Below are positions 23,965 through 34,300 of a DNA stretch of 45,748 bases, piece by piece. The position numbers and the translations under genes were made by a program. The stretch covers positions 1-45,748 of the forward strand of contig JAIPMN010000135.1 of the NCBI GenBank assembly GCA_020650975.1, given 5' to 3'. Position 1 is the stretch's first letter. Every line of letters starts with the position of its first letter. The notes beneath the pieces are model-generated. The model ran no database searches. It saw only the letters and a list, made by a program, of their open reading frames with translations, and had not been told where the DNA came from. The stretch is from Apostichopus californicus. Taxonomy: Eukaryota; Echinodermata; Holothuroidea; Aspidochirotida; Stichopodidae.

Positions 23965-23979
23965 CATGGCAGGACCACT
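23965..23979 (-). repeat. Right terminal inverted repeat
   Basis: Reads AGTGGTCCTGCCATG on the minus strand; followed by TTAA on the plus strand. Confidence 0.9.
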
Positions 23980-24977
23980 TTAAGGGACAACCATGTCTAA
24001 CCTTTTGGTACTCCTAACAGCAAATTTGGTTGTCCAAAAGAAAAAAAAGAAGAAGAAGAAAATGTACCAAAAATAAAAAAAACTTATCAATATGCACAAT
24101 TGGAATTCTTTGTGTCATTTTTTTTTATTATCGCTACTTCCTGTAAATCTTATTTTCCAATCCTTATTTTCCATTCTAGCCTTTTGGGTGGAGAGGGAGG
24201 GAGAGGGTTGGGGGGGGGGATAATTCCATCCAGTCACCTTAGATGAGAATGTATGAAGCATCTTGTGGGTGTGTTTCAAAGGATTGCACCAAATAGCGGT
24301 TCATTAAAAGTTATTTTACTAAGTTTTTTCTTATGTTGTGATCAGTAAAAGTGACATCGTACCTAGAGATGTGCCATTTAACACAAAGACACAGTTGAAC
24401 TACAAGTGTTTAGCAATATACAGTAGTTCACTTCTTGTCCAACCACACAAGATATATATAAATAGCTTGTAGGTCTATGCTCGGCTGATCCAACTGATAC
24501 AACTAGCCTAGACTACTTATAGAGATTGTTCTACCCTTTATCTCAGCCCAAGAGAGGGGGTGTCCAAGTTCTGCTCAAACAAGACCAACCTTGGGTCTAA
24601 CTTATAAAATGAATATGGTCAACACAACTAGATGTTGGACAGAACAAAGTTGAAGACAGTAGTACAGTATTCACGCTGTGAAACTGTCTCTAAAATACTG
24701 TTCCATAAGATGATCCCATCATAGCTTTAGAAACGATATGGTATTCATGTACATTGTGGTCAGCTGTTGCATTTTGAGACAAACAATTTAAAAAAAAATA
24801 ACCATAATAATCTTGCCAACTTGAAAAGGGCAAAGAAATTTTCATTCGATGCAATACAGAAAGCAACAAGGCATTTCAAGAAAATTTCAGATTTTTATAT
24901 AATGAGTAAAACAAGCAACAGTTGTTGACTTGAAAATTATAAACAGACTGGAAAAAGAGCAGACAGTTTACGACGAC

Positions 24978-25060
24978 ATTTGAACCAGTGAATGTCAGGG
25001 TTACAAGTCCTGTGTTCTACAGTCCTTAATTGGTGGTTATATTTATATAACCATTTCTAT
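24978..25060 (-). mobile_element. Possible old SINE fragment
   Basis: The minus strand reads ACTGGTTCAAATGTC, a B-box-like word, with a poorly preserved upstream A-box-like region. There is no tail or target duplication. Weak call. Confidence 0.2.
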
Positions 25061-26960
25061 ACAGAGGCCACCAGTCAGAAGCCATAGTACCTTACACATC
25101 ATCTTGTTAGATTGTCGTACTGGGAACTCTGAGAACTCTACTTTTCTCCCTTTTACAAGACTGCTAACATTCTGAAGTTGTTGTCTAAGTGTTCGCAGCA
25201 CCCTGCAGCAACTAGCTGCAGTAGTTTGATTCTGGTCGGTCTCATCAAGTTCTGTCCGTGATGTGTCATAACACTGTTGTTACTGTCAACAGCAGAGCTA
25301 AGTTAGGCTAATTCTTTGGAATTAGTTTTGAAAGCTTTTTGAAATGTTAATTTCTTGATAAAAAGGTTGCACCACTAGTGCCACTATTAACTTTCAGAAA
25401 GAATCAAACTTAAGCCTCACAAAATAATTGTCAAATACTAGATTGTAGCTTATAAACAATTGCTATAAACAATATACATGTATAGCTCAAATGTAGCATA
25501 AGAGTACATTAATATGACACAATGTCTTATATGACAACAAGGGCAACATTTTTAAAGGGTAATCTGTGGTATTCCAAGACAACCAAAATTCTGTTCCAGG
25601 TAGCGATGAAGATAAAAAAACAAAAAAACATCAACAAAATCAAAGAGACTATGGCTGTTCCCAGATTAACAGACATTCAAGGACACAAAGAATGCCAATT
25701 GTGCAGCTTTCTGTTTGGAAGGGCCGTAATCAATTTATGATTTGTTTATGCTGAAAGCTGACATCAGACAAACTAGGATCGATGCCGGAAATTGATTTGT
25801 TGGACGACAACTCTCAATATACAGGGCAAGATGTTTGGCCCAAGTAGCGTGTCCCAAGATGCCTCGGGGCATTGGACCCAGCTCAGTATGAATTACTAAT
25901 TGTGATTTCTGACAAGCTGTGTAAGAAAAGACAAGGTCTGTTCATCGATTAGTCAAAGATTGAATCTAGTCTGAGAGTTACAAGAGTGTGAATTATCTAT
26001 ATACATGTGTGATTCAAACAAACCTTTTAGAAAAGTGACCATTGCAAAGCCATTGTTTTCCTCTGAGTGGTAAATCTTGCAGTTTTCAAACAAGTACCAC
26101 TTGAGAATAATAGGGTATTGTTTCCAATTTGTCAATGTCTGAATGGTTTGAAAAAGTAAAGGATAAGGTGGGGGGGGGGAAGGGGGGGAGAGAAAGAGTG
26201 TTGATCATAGAAGAGGGCTACGTCATGACTCTGGTTCATCTCAAGGAAAGCAATAGTTGGAAAGAATTCAAAGGAGACTTTTTTCGAAACTTGTGGGTGG
26301 AAGATGTCACCACCAGGAATAGAGTTGTTGATATATGGATTTCTGCTTTCATTGAATCAGTTGTGTATGGAGACAAGATGACTCTAAAACATCAATGTGA
26401 TGAGATTAAGGGTGAAGAAGAAGTCCTGTATTAAATACTGGAATCCATGTCAACTTTTTTGTCAAAGACAAATTGAATCTGAAACTTAATTAGGGAATAA
26501 ACATAGATCCTCGCCAAGAGTTTTATGCAACAATGTTCTACAACCAAAGACAGACAGTCACACCTATAGGATATACATGTATCTTTATTGCAAATTAGAA
26601 AAGGTTATTGTATGACTTTCACTCCCTGGTACTCAAAGCCATTTCTGTACAGGGTAAAAAAGTTACTTGGGTTTGCCTCATAAGTCTACATACACACAGT
26701 AAAACAGCATCCACTCATCAGGAACAGCACCCCAAAAACACTATTTCATATGTGGTATTCTGAACAAACATCCCAGAAATGTTGTTGAACTACTGTAATT
26801 ATTATGGAAATAATTTGTTTTCTTACTTATAAGTAGGGTTAAATATATGTGAAATCATCCTTATTGTCTCGATTGATGAGTGTTCAGCTCAAACGGACTA
26901 TGTTTTCAAACAAACTGTGTGAAGCCAGCTGAATATTCAATCTAACATGAAACAACCCAG

Positions 26961-26993
26961 CCAGTTGGGACAATTTTCTAATGTCCCAACTGG
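26961..26993. other. Perfect 12-bp stem hairpin
   Basis: CCAGTTGGGACA (26961-26972) and TGTCCCAACTGG (26982-26993) are exact reverse complements separated by 9 bases. No flanking T run or gene suggests a role. Confidence 0.8.
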
Positions 26994-28120
26994 GTGAACA
27001 ACGAGCACCGTGATTGGTCAAAGACTTTTGCTGCGGGGGGGGGGGGGGGGGATGTAGGAATAAATCAACTTTATCCAAAATGACATGTGTGTATCAACTA
27101 GCAATGTGTGCACGGAGTCTACATTACGTGTACTGATAGGGAGTGGGAGCAATACCCGAAATAACAACAGCAAGTTCTTAAAAAATAAGATGACCCAGCA
27201 CAGATATTATCATTGAACAATATTGTAGCAAATAAATTGAGAGGGCAAAAAAACTGCTTTTGACTACAGCTCCTTTGGAAAGCCATATCTTACCATATTG
27301 TCTCATTAACCTCTACAGTTTTATAAATAAATTACTTCCAGCAACCGTTTTAAAGCTCAATATCGCAATTGTAATAAAAAAATTAATTCCAATGTTGTCT
27401 TTCGTGCGTGATGCATAAGTTGCTTGCGTTGAAACAATCCTTGTCTTTAGTTAAAAGTATGTAGTTGATGAGGTACATACAAAGTGAAAAATTGTGTTCA
27501 CAATTTCTATTTTCATAACTTGGCTTCAAATATTTGTTTGACCTCAAAAGATACATTTGACCTCAAATCTGATTTTACTAAATCTCAGAACGATATAAAG
27601 GTCACATTTTGGAGGGAAAACGAAATAAGAGACACTGTTGAAAAGTGGAAAACCATCGCATTTTTGATAAAGACAACAATCTACCAATAAACAAATTTTA
27701 ATTTGCATAAATAGTTCAATACTTCAGACCTTACCAATACCTAAACAATACCTTTACAATCAGCATCAAAAATCCACATTTCATCAAAGGAATTGAAAAA
27801 TTTAAAAAAAAAATTTAATTTAAATTTGTGTAAATGCTAGCAATTTTTGTTATTCCTAAACTTATTCCAAAATAACACAGTTCAATTATAAACAGTTCTT
27901 ATTTCTTCAACTGCCTTACGTTGCATTTACCTAAAGGGAAGCCAGAAAGACATAATGCTTGCATAAGATCTGCTTGAAATTGACCACAGGTTACAGGTAG
28001 TTATGCATTTACATGTGTACAACTGCCTGTACACATGAGTTCAAGTGAGTTCAGCAAAGCAAAGTCTAAACGCATAAGAATAGTTATCTCCAAAAATAGT
28101 CCCCAATTATACATCTGGAA

Positions 28121-28170
28121 GGTAATGGAAATAAAAAGTACTTTGCCCAAGGATGCAACGAAACAATTCT
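28121..28170 (-). mobile_element. SINE fragment related to the copy at 28290-28650
   Basis: The word ACTTTGCCCAAGGA and its flanks (AATGGAAATAAAAAGT before, TGCAACGAAAC after) match the interior of the larger SINE near 28530-28565, in the same orientation. Only this part is recognisable. Confidence 0.45.
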
Positions 28171-28289
28171 ATTTCTCTTAACAAACTTGTCTCCATTTAA
28201 TTTTCATGAACTTAAATTACAGGTTTTAATGATAAAATTTAAAAAAAGGTCAACGTTGAAGGTTATTAGTCCTGTATCGACAAAAGGCC

Positions 28290-28650
28290 TTCTCACATGA
28301 CTGTACATCAATGATCTCCTGCTCAATTGGTTACTTGTCACCCCCACACACTAAAGTGTGTACAACTTCAAAAAGACAGCCCCCAGGACACTACAGTGCC
28401 CCCCCCTCGCATCTATGCATCCCCTGGGGGATTTCCCATAGGGTGCAGCCGCAAACCAGCGCATGCATCTATATTTACAATTTACTTCCCAGGCCCCCCA
28501 TTCATACACCCGGGCCAAGAGAGGCAATGGAGATGAAACTACTTTGCCCAAGGACACAGCATAATGATCTGGCCAGGACTCGAACCCGCAATCTTTAGCT
28601 TGTAAGTCCATAATACCTTAGCCATTTGACCACAATGCCCTCTCTCCTGT
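28290..28650 (-). mobile_element. tRNA-derived SINE, minus strand
   Basis: On the minus strand a tRNA-like head has an A-box-like TGGTCAAATGGCTAAGG near 28635 and a B box GGTTCGAGTCC at 28586-28576. The next segment reads TGTGTCCTTGGGCAAAGTA, a block common after the tRNA head in animal SINEs. The body continues leftward through C-rich and palindromic sequence to about 28290. Exact ends and target duplication were not determined. Open frames of 69-95 codons over it are by-products. Confidence 0.6.
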
Positions 28651-28840
28651 AGCTATAATATATACTTTTCAGCCTATAACAAAGTATAATTCCGTCCACA
28701 TTCCACACTCTGGCCTCCACTGATTTAGCTATGACCGAATCGGTGACAATATAAAGACAATGAAATTGACGAAACCGTCATCCCGAAGATATTAAACATT
28801 GCCGTCTTAGAGCTATTCTTTAATTGATAACAGTTATTAC

Positions 28841-28909
28841 CTCTTTGACGTTATCATCAACTCGACACCTTGCTCCGTCCCCGGTCTGACATGATTTGCA
28901 AACATACCG
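28841..28909 (-). CDS. Candidate internal coding exon, Cys-rich, unknown protein
   Basis: A 69-base segment on the minus strand lies between an acceptor (TTTTTATTGCAAG) and a donor (GTAATAAC). It is phase 0 at both ends and reads 23 residues: RYVCKSCQTGDGARCR followed by VDDNVKE. It is GC-richer than its surroundings and has a CxxC and a third Cys. No neighbouring exon was found and the family is not recognised. It lies downstream of RPAP2 on the same strand, so it would belong to a separate minus-strand gene. A chance match to splice rules is possible. Confidence 0.3.
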
Positions 28910-28914
28910 CTTGC

Positions 28915-29525
28915 AATAAAAAACGAAAAAGAGAAACAAAATCGATCTAAGCAAAGCTGGCAATTTTTTTATATTATCTCTAGATGAATATTTAATCAAG
29001 CGGGGTTGGCCATCCACAAACAATAACCACTGGTAAATCTATTAAAAGTCCCAGCTAATTACCCTAAGCACACGTTACATAAACAAGTGAATATCATGTG
29101 TAATGGGAAAACTTTTATCCCTTTTTATTGTCATTATGTATGTGTAATTATGAGGAACTGTTATGTTAACTGAGGCACCCAAAAGCTATCTGCATGGTGT
29201 ATGCACTATCTGTTAACTGTGCGAAGAAAAAGGAGATGGATTTATCTGGTATTTCATTAAAACATTCTAATCAATTGTTTTCAATCTCTTGACAACTTCA
29301 AGGATGCGCAGCTAGATAACTATTTGTCCAATTAAGTCACACACACTCTGCAGTATAAGGGACAGTCCAAACAATATTAAGTGCTTTAAGGAACTGTAGA
29401 TTAAGAAATTTCCAACACTGAATACAGTGTGAAATACACGTGAAGCACTGACAGTGTATTGTACATGCTATGGTACTAACTGGTATGAACCAATCAGAGT
29501 ACAGATTGTAAGGACCAGAGTACTT
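28915..29525. other. Non-coding stretch
   Basis: No gene or repeat was recognised until the approach to the 41-bp array. Confidence 0.35.
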
Positions 29526-29529
29526 AAAA

Positions 29530-30722
29530 CAAGTGATGAAGTCTGTACGGAATGACCTGGAGTACAATATACTAGTCATGAAGTCAGTATGAAATAACTG
29601 TAGTACAAACACCAGTCATGAAGTCTGTTTGAAATCACTGGAGTACACAATACCAGTCACAGTCAGTATGAAATAACTGGAGTACAAAATACCAGTCACA
29701 GAGTCAGTATGAAATAACTGGAGGACAAAATACCAGTCATGAAGTCAGTATGAAACAATCAAGTGTGCATGAAGTCAGTATGAAATAACTGGAGTACAAA
29801 ATACCAGTCACAGAGTCAGTATGAAATAACTGGAGTACAAAATACAAGTCATGAAATCAGTATGAAATAACTGGAGTACAAAATACCAGTCATTAAGTCA
29901 GTATGAAATAACTGGAGTACAAAATACCAGTCATGAAGTCTGTATGAAATAACTGGAGTACAAAATACCAGTCATGAAGTCAGTATGAATAACTTAGTAC
30001 AAAATACCAGTCATGCAGTCTGTATGAAATGACTGGAGTAAAAAACACCAGTCATGAAGTCTGTATGAAAAAATGGAGTACACAATACCAGTCACAGAGT
30101 CAGTATGACATAACTGGAGTACAAAATACCAGTCATGAAGTCAGTATGAAATAACTGGAGTACAAAATACCAGTCATGAAGTCTGTATGAAAAAAACTGG
30201 AGTACACAATACCAGTCACAGAGTCAGTATGAAATAACTGGAGTACAAAATACCAGTCATGAAGTCAGTATGAAACAATAAAGTGTGCATGAATTCAGTA
30301 TAAAATCACTGGTGTACAAAACACCAGTCATGAAGTCTGTATGTAATAACTGGAGTACAAAATACCAGTCATGAAGTCAGTATGAAATAACTGGAGTACA
30401 AAATACCAGTCATGAAGTCTGTATGAAAACACTGGAGTACACAATACCAGTCACAGAGTCAGTATGAAATAACTGGAGTACAAAATACTAGTCACAGAGT
30501 CAGTATGACATAACTGGAGTACAAATTACCAGTCACAGAGCCAGTGTGAAATAACTAGAGTACAAAATACCAGTCATGAAGTCTGTATGAAACAATTGGA
30601 GTACACAATAGCAGTCACAGAGTCAGTATGAAATAACTGGAGTACAAAATACCAGTCAGAGCCAGTATGAAATAACTGGAGTGCAAAATACCAGCCATGA
30701 AGTTAGTATGAAACAATCAAGT
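29530..30722. repeat. Minisatellite, 41-bp unit
   Basis: About 29 units contain GTCAGTATGAAATAACTGG, AGTACAAAATACCAGTCA and then TGAA or CAGA. AAATACC words at 29881 and 29922 are 41 bases apart. Two classes of unit (CATGAAGTC versus CACAGAGTC) alternate irregularly. A variant unit with AAACAATCAAGTGTGCATGA appears near 29754 and, slightly changed, near 30270 and 30712, which suggests block amplification. The array lies just downstream of the RPAP2 3' end. Confidence 0.9.
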
Positions 30723-30761
30723 TCAGATGAATACAGGAAAGGGAATAACTTAGTGTTCACA

Positions 30762-30767
30762 TTTATT
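30762..30767 (-). terminator. Candidate RPAP2 polyadenylation signal AATAAA
   Basis: AATAAA on the minus strand lies 255 bases beyond the tentative RPAP2 stop. The word is frequent in this AT-rich DNA, so it is only weak support. Confidence 0.25.
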
Positions 30768-31021
30768 ATAGCAGCTTTCAAAGCTCTGAAATTTGCTTTG
30801 AAAAGAAAAAATCCATAGAAACTTGTATTACATGTAGGTCAATGCAGAGATAACCTTGATAACTACCAGTGCACAGGCTTGACTATGTATTAGCTCTATA
30901 GAGGGCAGTATATTGAATTACAGGTCATCAGTGTGACTACACTGCCGGCGTGCTTGACAGTCATGCATCTTTCAATGCACACACACACATGTAGATACAT
31001 CTTGAAAGCTTAGTAATGTCA

Positions 31022-31331
31022 TTATACAGCTATTACAGATGTCTTATGAATAGTTATGGTTAAAAAAAGTTCAAAATGAGGGCGACATTTACATATGGGT
31101 TGACAACAATGTAGCTTGCATAAAGGTATCTTCAACACAGTCTTGAGGAACTTACTGTAGGCTAAACGAGCCATAGTAGAGCCACTGTCTTCAGGATTCA
31201 AACAAATGTAATAAGGTGTTTTACAATCCGTTGACACGATTTGACGGAAAAAAGCTATTTTGGCAACGAGAACTTTGACAATAAGGGCTTTAATATCCAA
31301 CCCATGATTTTTAGCAGTTACAGAAGAAGGG
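31022..31331 (-). CDS. RPAP2: Tentative RPAP2 last exon
   Basis: An acceptor (TTTTTCTTACTGAG) opens a frame in the exact phase left by exon 7 and reads 102 residues to a stop. Its sequence (for example [32 protein letters not shown]) does not clearly match the roughly 50-residue vertebrate C-terminus. An internal GTAAGT near 31172 could also be a donor. Other acceptors in phase exist near 32034 and 32552, and an N gap lies between. Treat as a placeholder. Confidence 0.3.
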
Positions 31332-34300
31332 CTCAGTAAGAAAAAGGTTGCTTATCTTATAAAACAGCTCATTAAAAGTATCACATATCACATGATATGC
31401 ATCTCCCACTGAAATCTTAAAAGCCAACGCCTGGAGTGCTTGGAAATTTATTTTAAGGTGACATTCCTGTACACATCCTGTACACAATGCCTTTCAATCA
31501 TAAGGTCCTGAGTTTGAGTCACTCCAAGATTAATGTATGTCGTCCAGTTACAGAGTTGTTTACAATTGACAATTCATAATCATGGATGTTAAATATGAAT
31601 CTAAGAGACTGACTTCGGTCAGCTTGCGGCTTTGATAAGCCAATGATGGCTTCTTTGCGAGTTCCTGCTTGCAGGAGGATCTAAAATACATACATAATTA
31701 AGGCACAGTCTTGTGGTAGCATGCATAATTTCACCATTAACGATAATAAAACAACAATTCCACTAACCACAATCAAATTAGGAAAAATAATTAAAAGATT
31801 TGCAAATCAAACAATAACAATATTACAGCAAATTACNNNNNNNNNNGAGTAACTGTTTGCATTTTACCAGCTGAAAATTCTGGTAGCTTAGGTACAAACA
31901 AACAGACAAACTGAAATAAACATGGACTATGTGTTCAGTTCAGTTAAATGATATATACTTTTAATATTAGGTCTCGAGATGTATCCGTAGAATAACAGGC
32001 CTGGTGAAAGTATCAGAAAGTGTTCTGCAATTCAATACTACTTTTGTTGATTTGTTTTTCTTTCATTAACTTTGTTTCATTTGTCCTCACAGTGTTTATG
32101 TCAGTTTTGAAAGAAACATTGTAAATCAGACATGAATGTATGCATCACCTGAATCTGAATATATGATTAGACAACTGTTTAAAAGAACTTGTTGCAATTT
32201 TATTTCTCAAACTAAAGTTGTGACCATGTTTACTCCTATTCAGTAAATTTATTAACAGATGCATGATCGTTTACAGATGCAGTGAAGCTATCCTTTTCAC
32301 AAAAATGATGGTGAGATTGTGTGTTAATACTTCATGACAATCAGAACATTATATGTAACATAGGACCTGCTGTTGAAAATCTGCTGCAAATTCGATGAAG
32401 GCCCCCGCCAGGAGTTCTCAATAGGCAGGCCGCAGGCCAACTCAAGCTTGTGAAAGACTTAATCTGCCCCACAAAAGCACAAAAAAAAACGTAGGCCCAC
32501 AATATTGCACTAGTCAGGCATGCAAGCACTAACAGCCTTAGCTTTGAGTAGGAGCCTCCTAGCCTACCAGGCACATGTCTCAATCTGGAGTATAAATGAG
32601 ACTTTGCTCTCAACTGTTCGTCTCTTAGAAAATTAATGTGAGCTGTGATGTAAATTAATTGCAAAACCGATGCCTTGGCTAAGATACGACTATCATTTTC
32701 TTGCATATTCGAGATATTACAGAGCAGCTATTACTGACCATGGCTGTGACACAACTTGCAACGATTTCCATATCGAATTATAGTTATTTAAGAGGCAGAA
32801 CAGTTAAACCATTACAAACGATGAAATGGAAAAGTAACTTGATCTACTCACATATGAAGAAGACAGAGGGACACAAGGGTCCAACCTGCTGGCTTGAAAG
32901 ATATGTTACGAGGACTGAGGTTAAAGGTCACGACGAGGTCTCGAAGGTTGGCACTGATATCCTGCACAGACATCCCCAGAGTGGGCAGTAGATCTCGAAG
33001 GCTACAAAATTATGAGAGATGTTCTGAAAAGTGTTTTTTTTTCGAACAACAAACCATAAAATCATAATAAAGGTTGATGAAGGAACTCATGGCAGATTTG
33101 TATTTTAAAATTTGCGCAGAAATGGCTCGAAGGAATGAACAATTGTAGCGATATTTAATAAGAGACTCTGAGTGCTTCAAACAATGGACCCTCCACGAAG
33201 CTTAGTAATCAGACTTTACATCCCTCCCCCTCCATGCTTTCTCCCACATGCCCCTGCCCCCCCCCTTAATGGCACAAAAGAATAAAAGGAAAACAATAAT
33301 CAGGCCTAGGGTAAATTGCTTCCATATTAAACACCAATTCATTTGATCTGTATTAGCAATAATCGGTCATTGTTTTAACAAATTATGGTTGTTGGAAGCA
33401 TCAACCCCTTCCATATCCAGTTTCCTGGCAGTATAATCATTGCCTATATGTCATTGTGCAGCTCTAAGGTTGTCAAACCTTAAGTTCTTTAGAAACTCAG
33501 GATATCAAGTTTGATAGAAAATATCTATGTTTGCTTTCTTCACAGTTGTCATTGTGCATTGGAGTTTCAGTTTGGAGCTCTCATGATGTAACTTAAAAAA
33601 TGGCATTATAATGGATGTTAATCTTTTCAAAATGTTTAAACGCTTTTCTGAGGAACCGCTGAAAACCAACTTCACAGCGACGTGGTTACAAAGTGATGTG
33701 GGAAAACTCACATACTAGTTGTGAAGTCATTAATAATAAAAACTAGATTACTTTATTGTAGACATTTTATCGCTTAATAGCAAATTTATAAAAATTATAT
33801 ATCTTTCAAAAGCCAACGAAAGAAATTGCTTCCAGGCAACGCAGTATGGCGTCCCCGACTATTCCATCAGTCTAGCAGAATTAATTAGTGGAGCAAATTA
33901 TTAACGACAGAACTTAAGACAAAGAGCAAAAAATGATGTACCATTGTCGCTTGTTTTTAATGACGCTTAAGCACTTCTTAACACTTTAAAATGAATTTCT
34001 GATTATCGTTATTATTGTGCTGAGAATATTTCAAGCGGAACGTTCTCAGAAAAGTATCGTCATACACTAAATAAACAATGAATAATTGACAAAATGGAGA
34101 TCATTGTTGACACAATATGTTCTTTCCGATATCATAGGGTTGAAACTTCCGAGATAAAAGCTTTTTGCTCTCATCATGGTATAACTTTACCTAAGACAAA
34201 GAAACAAGAAAATACAAAAGAAAACAAAAAACAAATGTCCATCCAATGTCAGATCTATCAATACTTTACTTCTTATTCTATTCTTTACAGTTTGACTTCA

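Larger units (their letters stand above)
21963..23979. mobile_element. Kolobok-like DNA transposon with TTAA target duplication
   Basis: The element starts AGTGGTCCTGCCATG at 21963 and ends with its exact reverse complement at 23979. TTAA directly flanks each end (21959-21962 and 23980-23983), giving 15-bp perfect terminal inverted repeats and a 4-bp target duplication in 2017 bp. Inside are two gene starts facing inward: a P2X7-like acidic N-terminus on the plus strand near the left end and a THAP zinc-finger remnant on the minus strand near the right end. A THAP-containing transposase and TTAA duplications are known for the Kolobok superfamily; piggyBac also uses TTAA but lacks a THAP domain and normally has CCC ends. 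No catalytic transposase core was seen, so this copy looks internally deleted and non-autonomous. Confidence 0.75.
23984..28115. other. Long stretch without a supported gene
   Basis: It contains a G-rich tract (24186-24220), a weak minus-strand tRNA-like patch near 24978-25060, a G-run at 26169-26190, a strong hairpin at 26961-26993 and a G18 run near 27036-27051. The 101-codon open frame at 26129-26434 has no family signature and includes the G-run, so I do not call it a gene. The rest is AT-rich with no recognised element. Confidence 0.4.

Noticed and set aside
26129..26434. 101-codon plus-strand open frame
   Set aside because: It includes a G-run low-complexity segment near its start, has no recognisable domain and no splice or promoter context.
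28311..28611. Open frames of 69-95 codons on both strands
   Set aside because: They lie inside a tRNA-derived SINE.
29530..30722. CRISPR-like array
   Set aside because: Units are contiguous 41-bp tandem repeats without unique spacers, in a eukaryotic context.
32341..32706. 121-codon minus-strand open frame as RPAP2 last exon
   Set aside because: No similarity to the RPAP2 C-terminus, and part resembles an hAT-derived repeat end.
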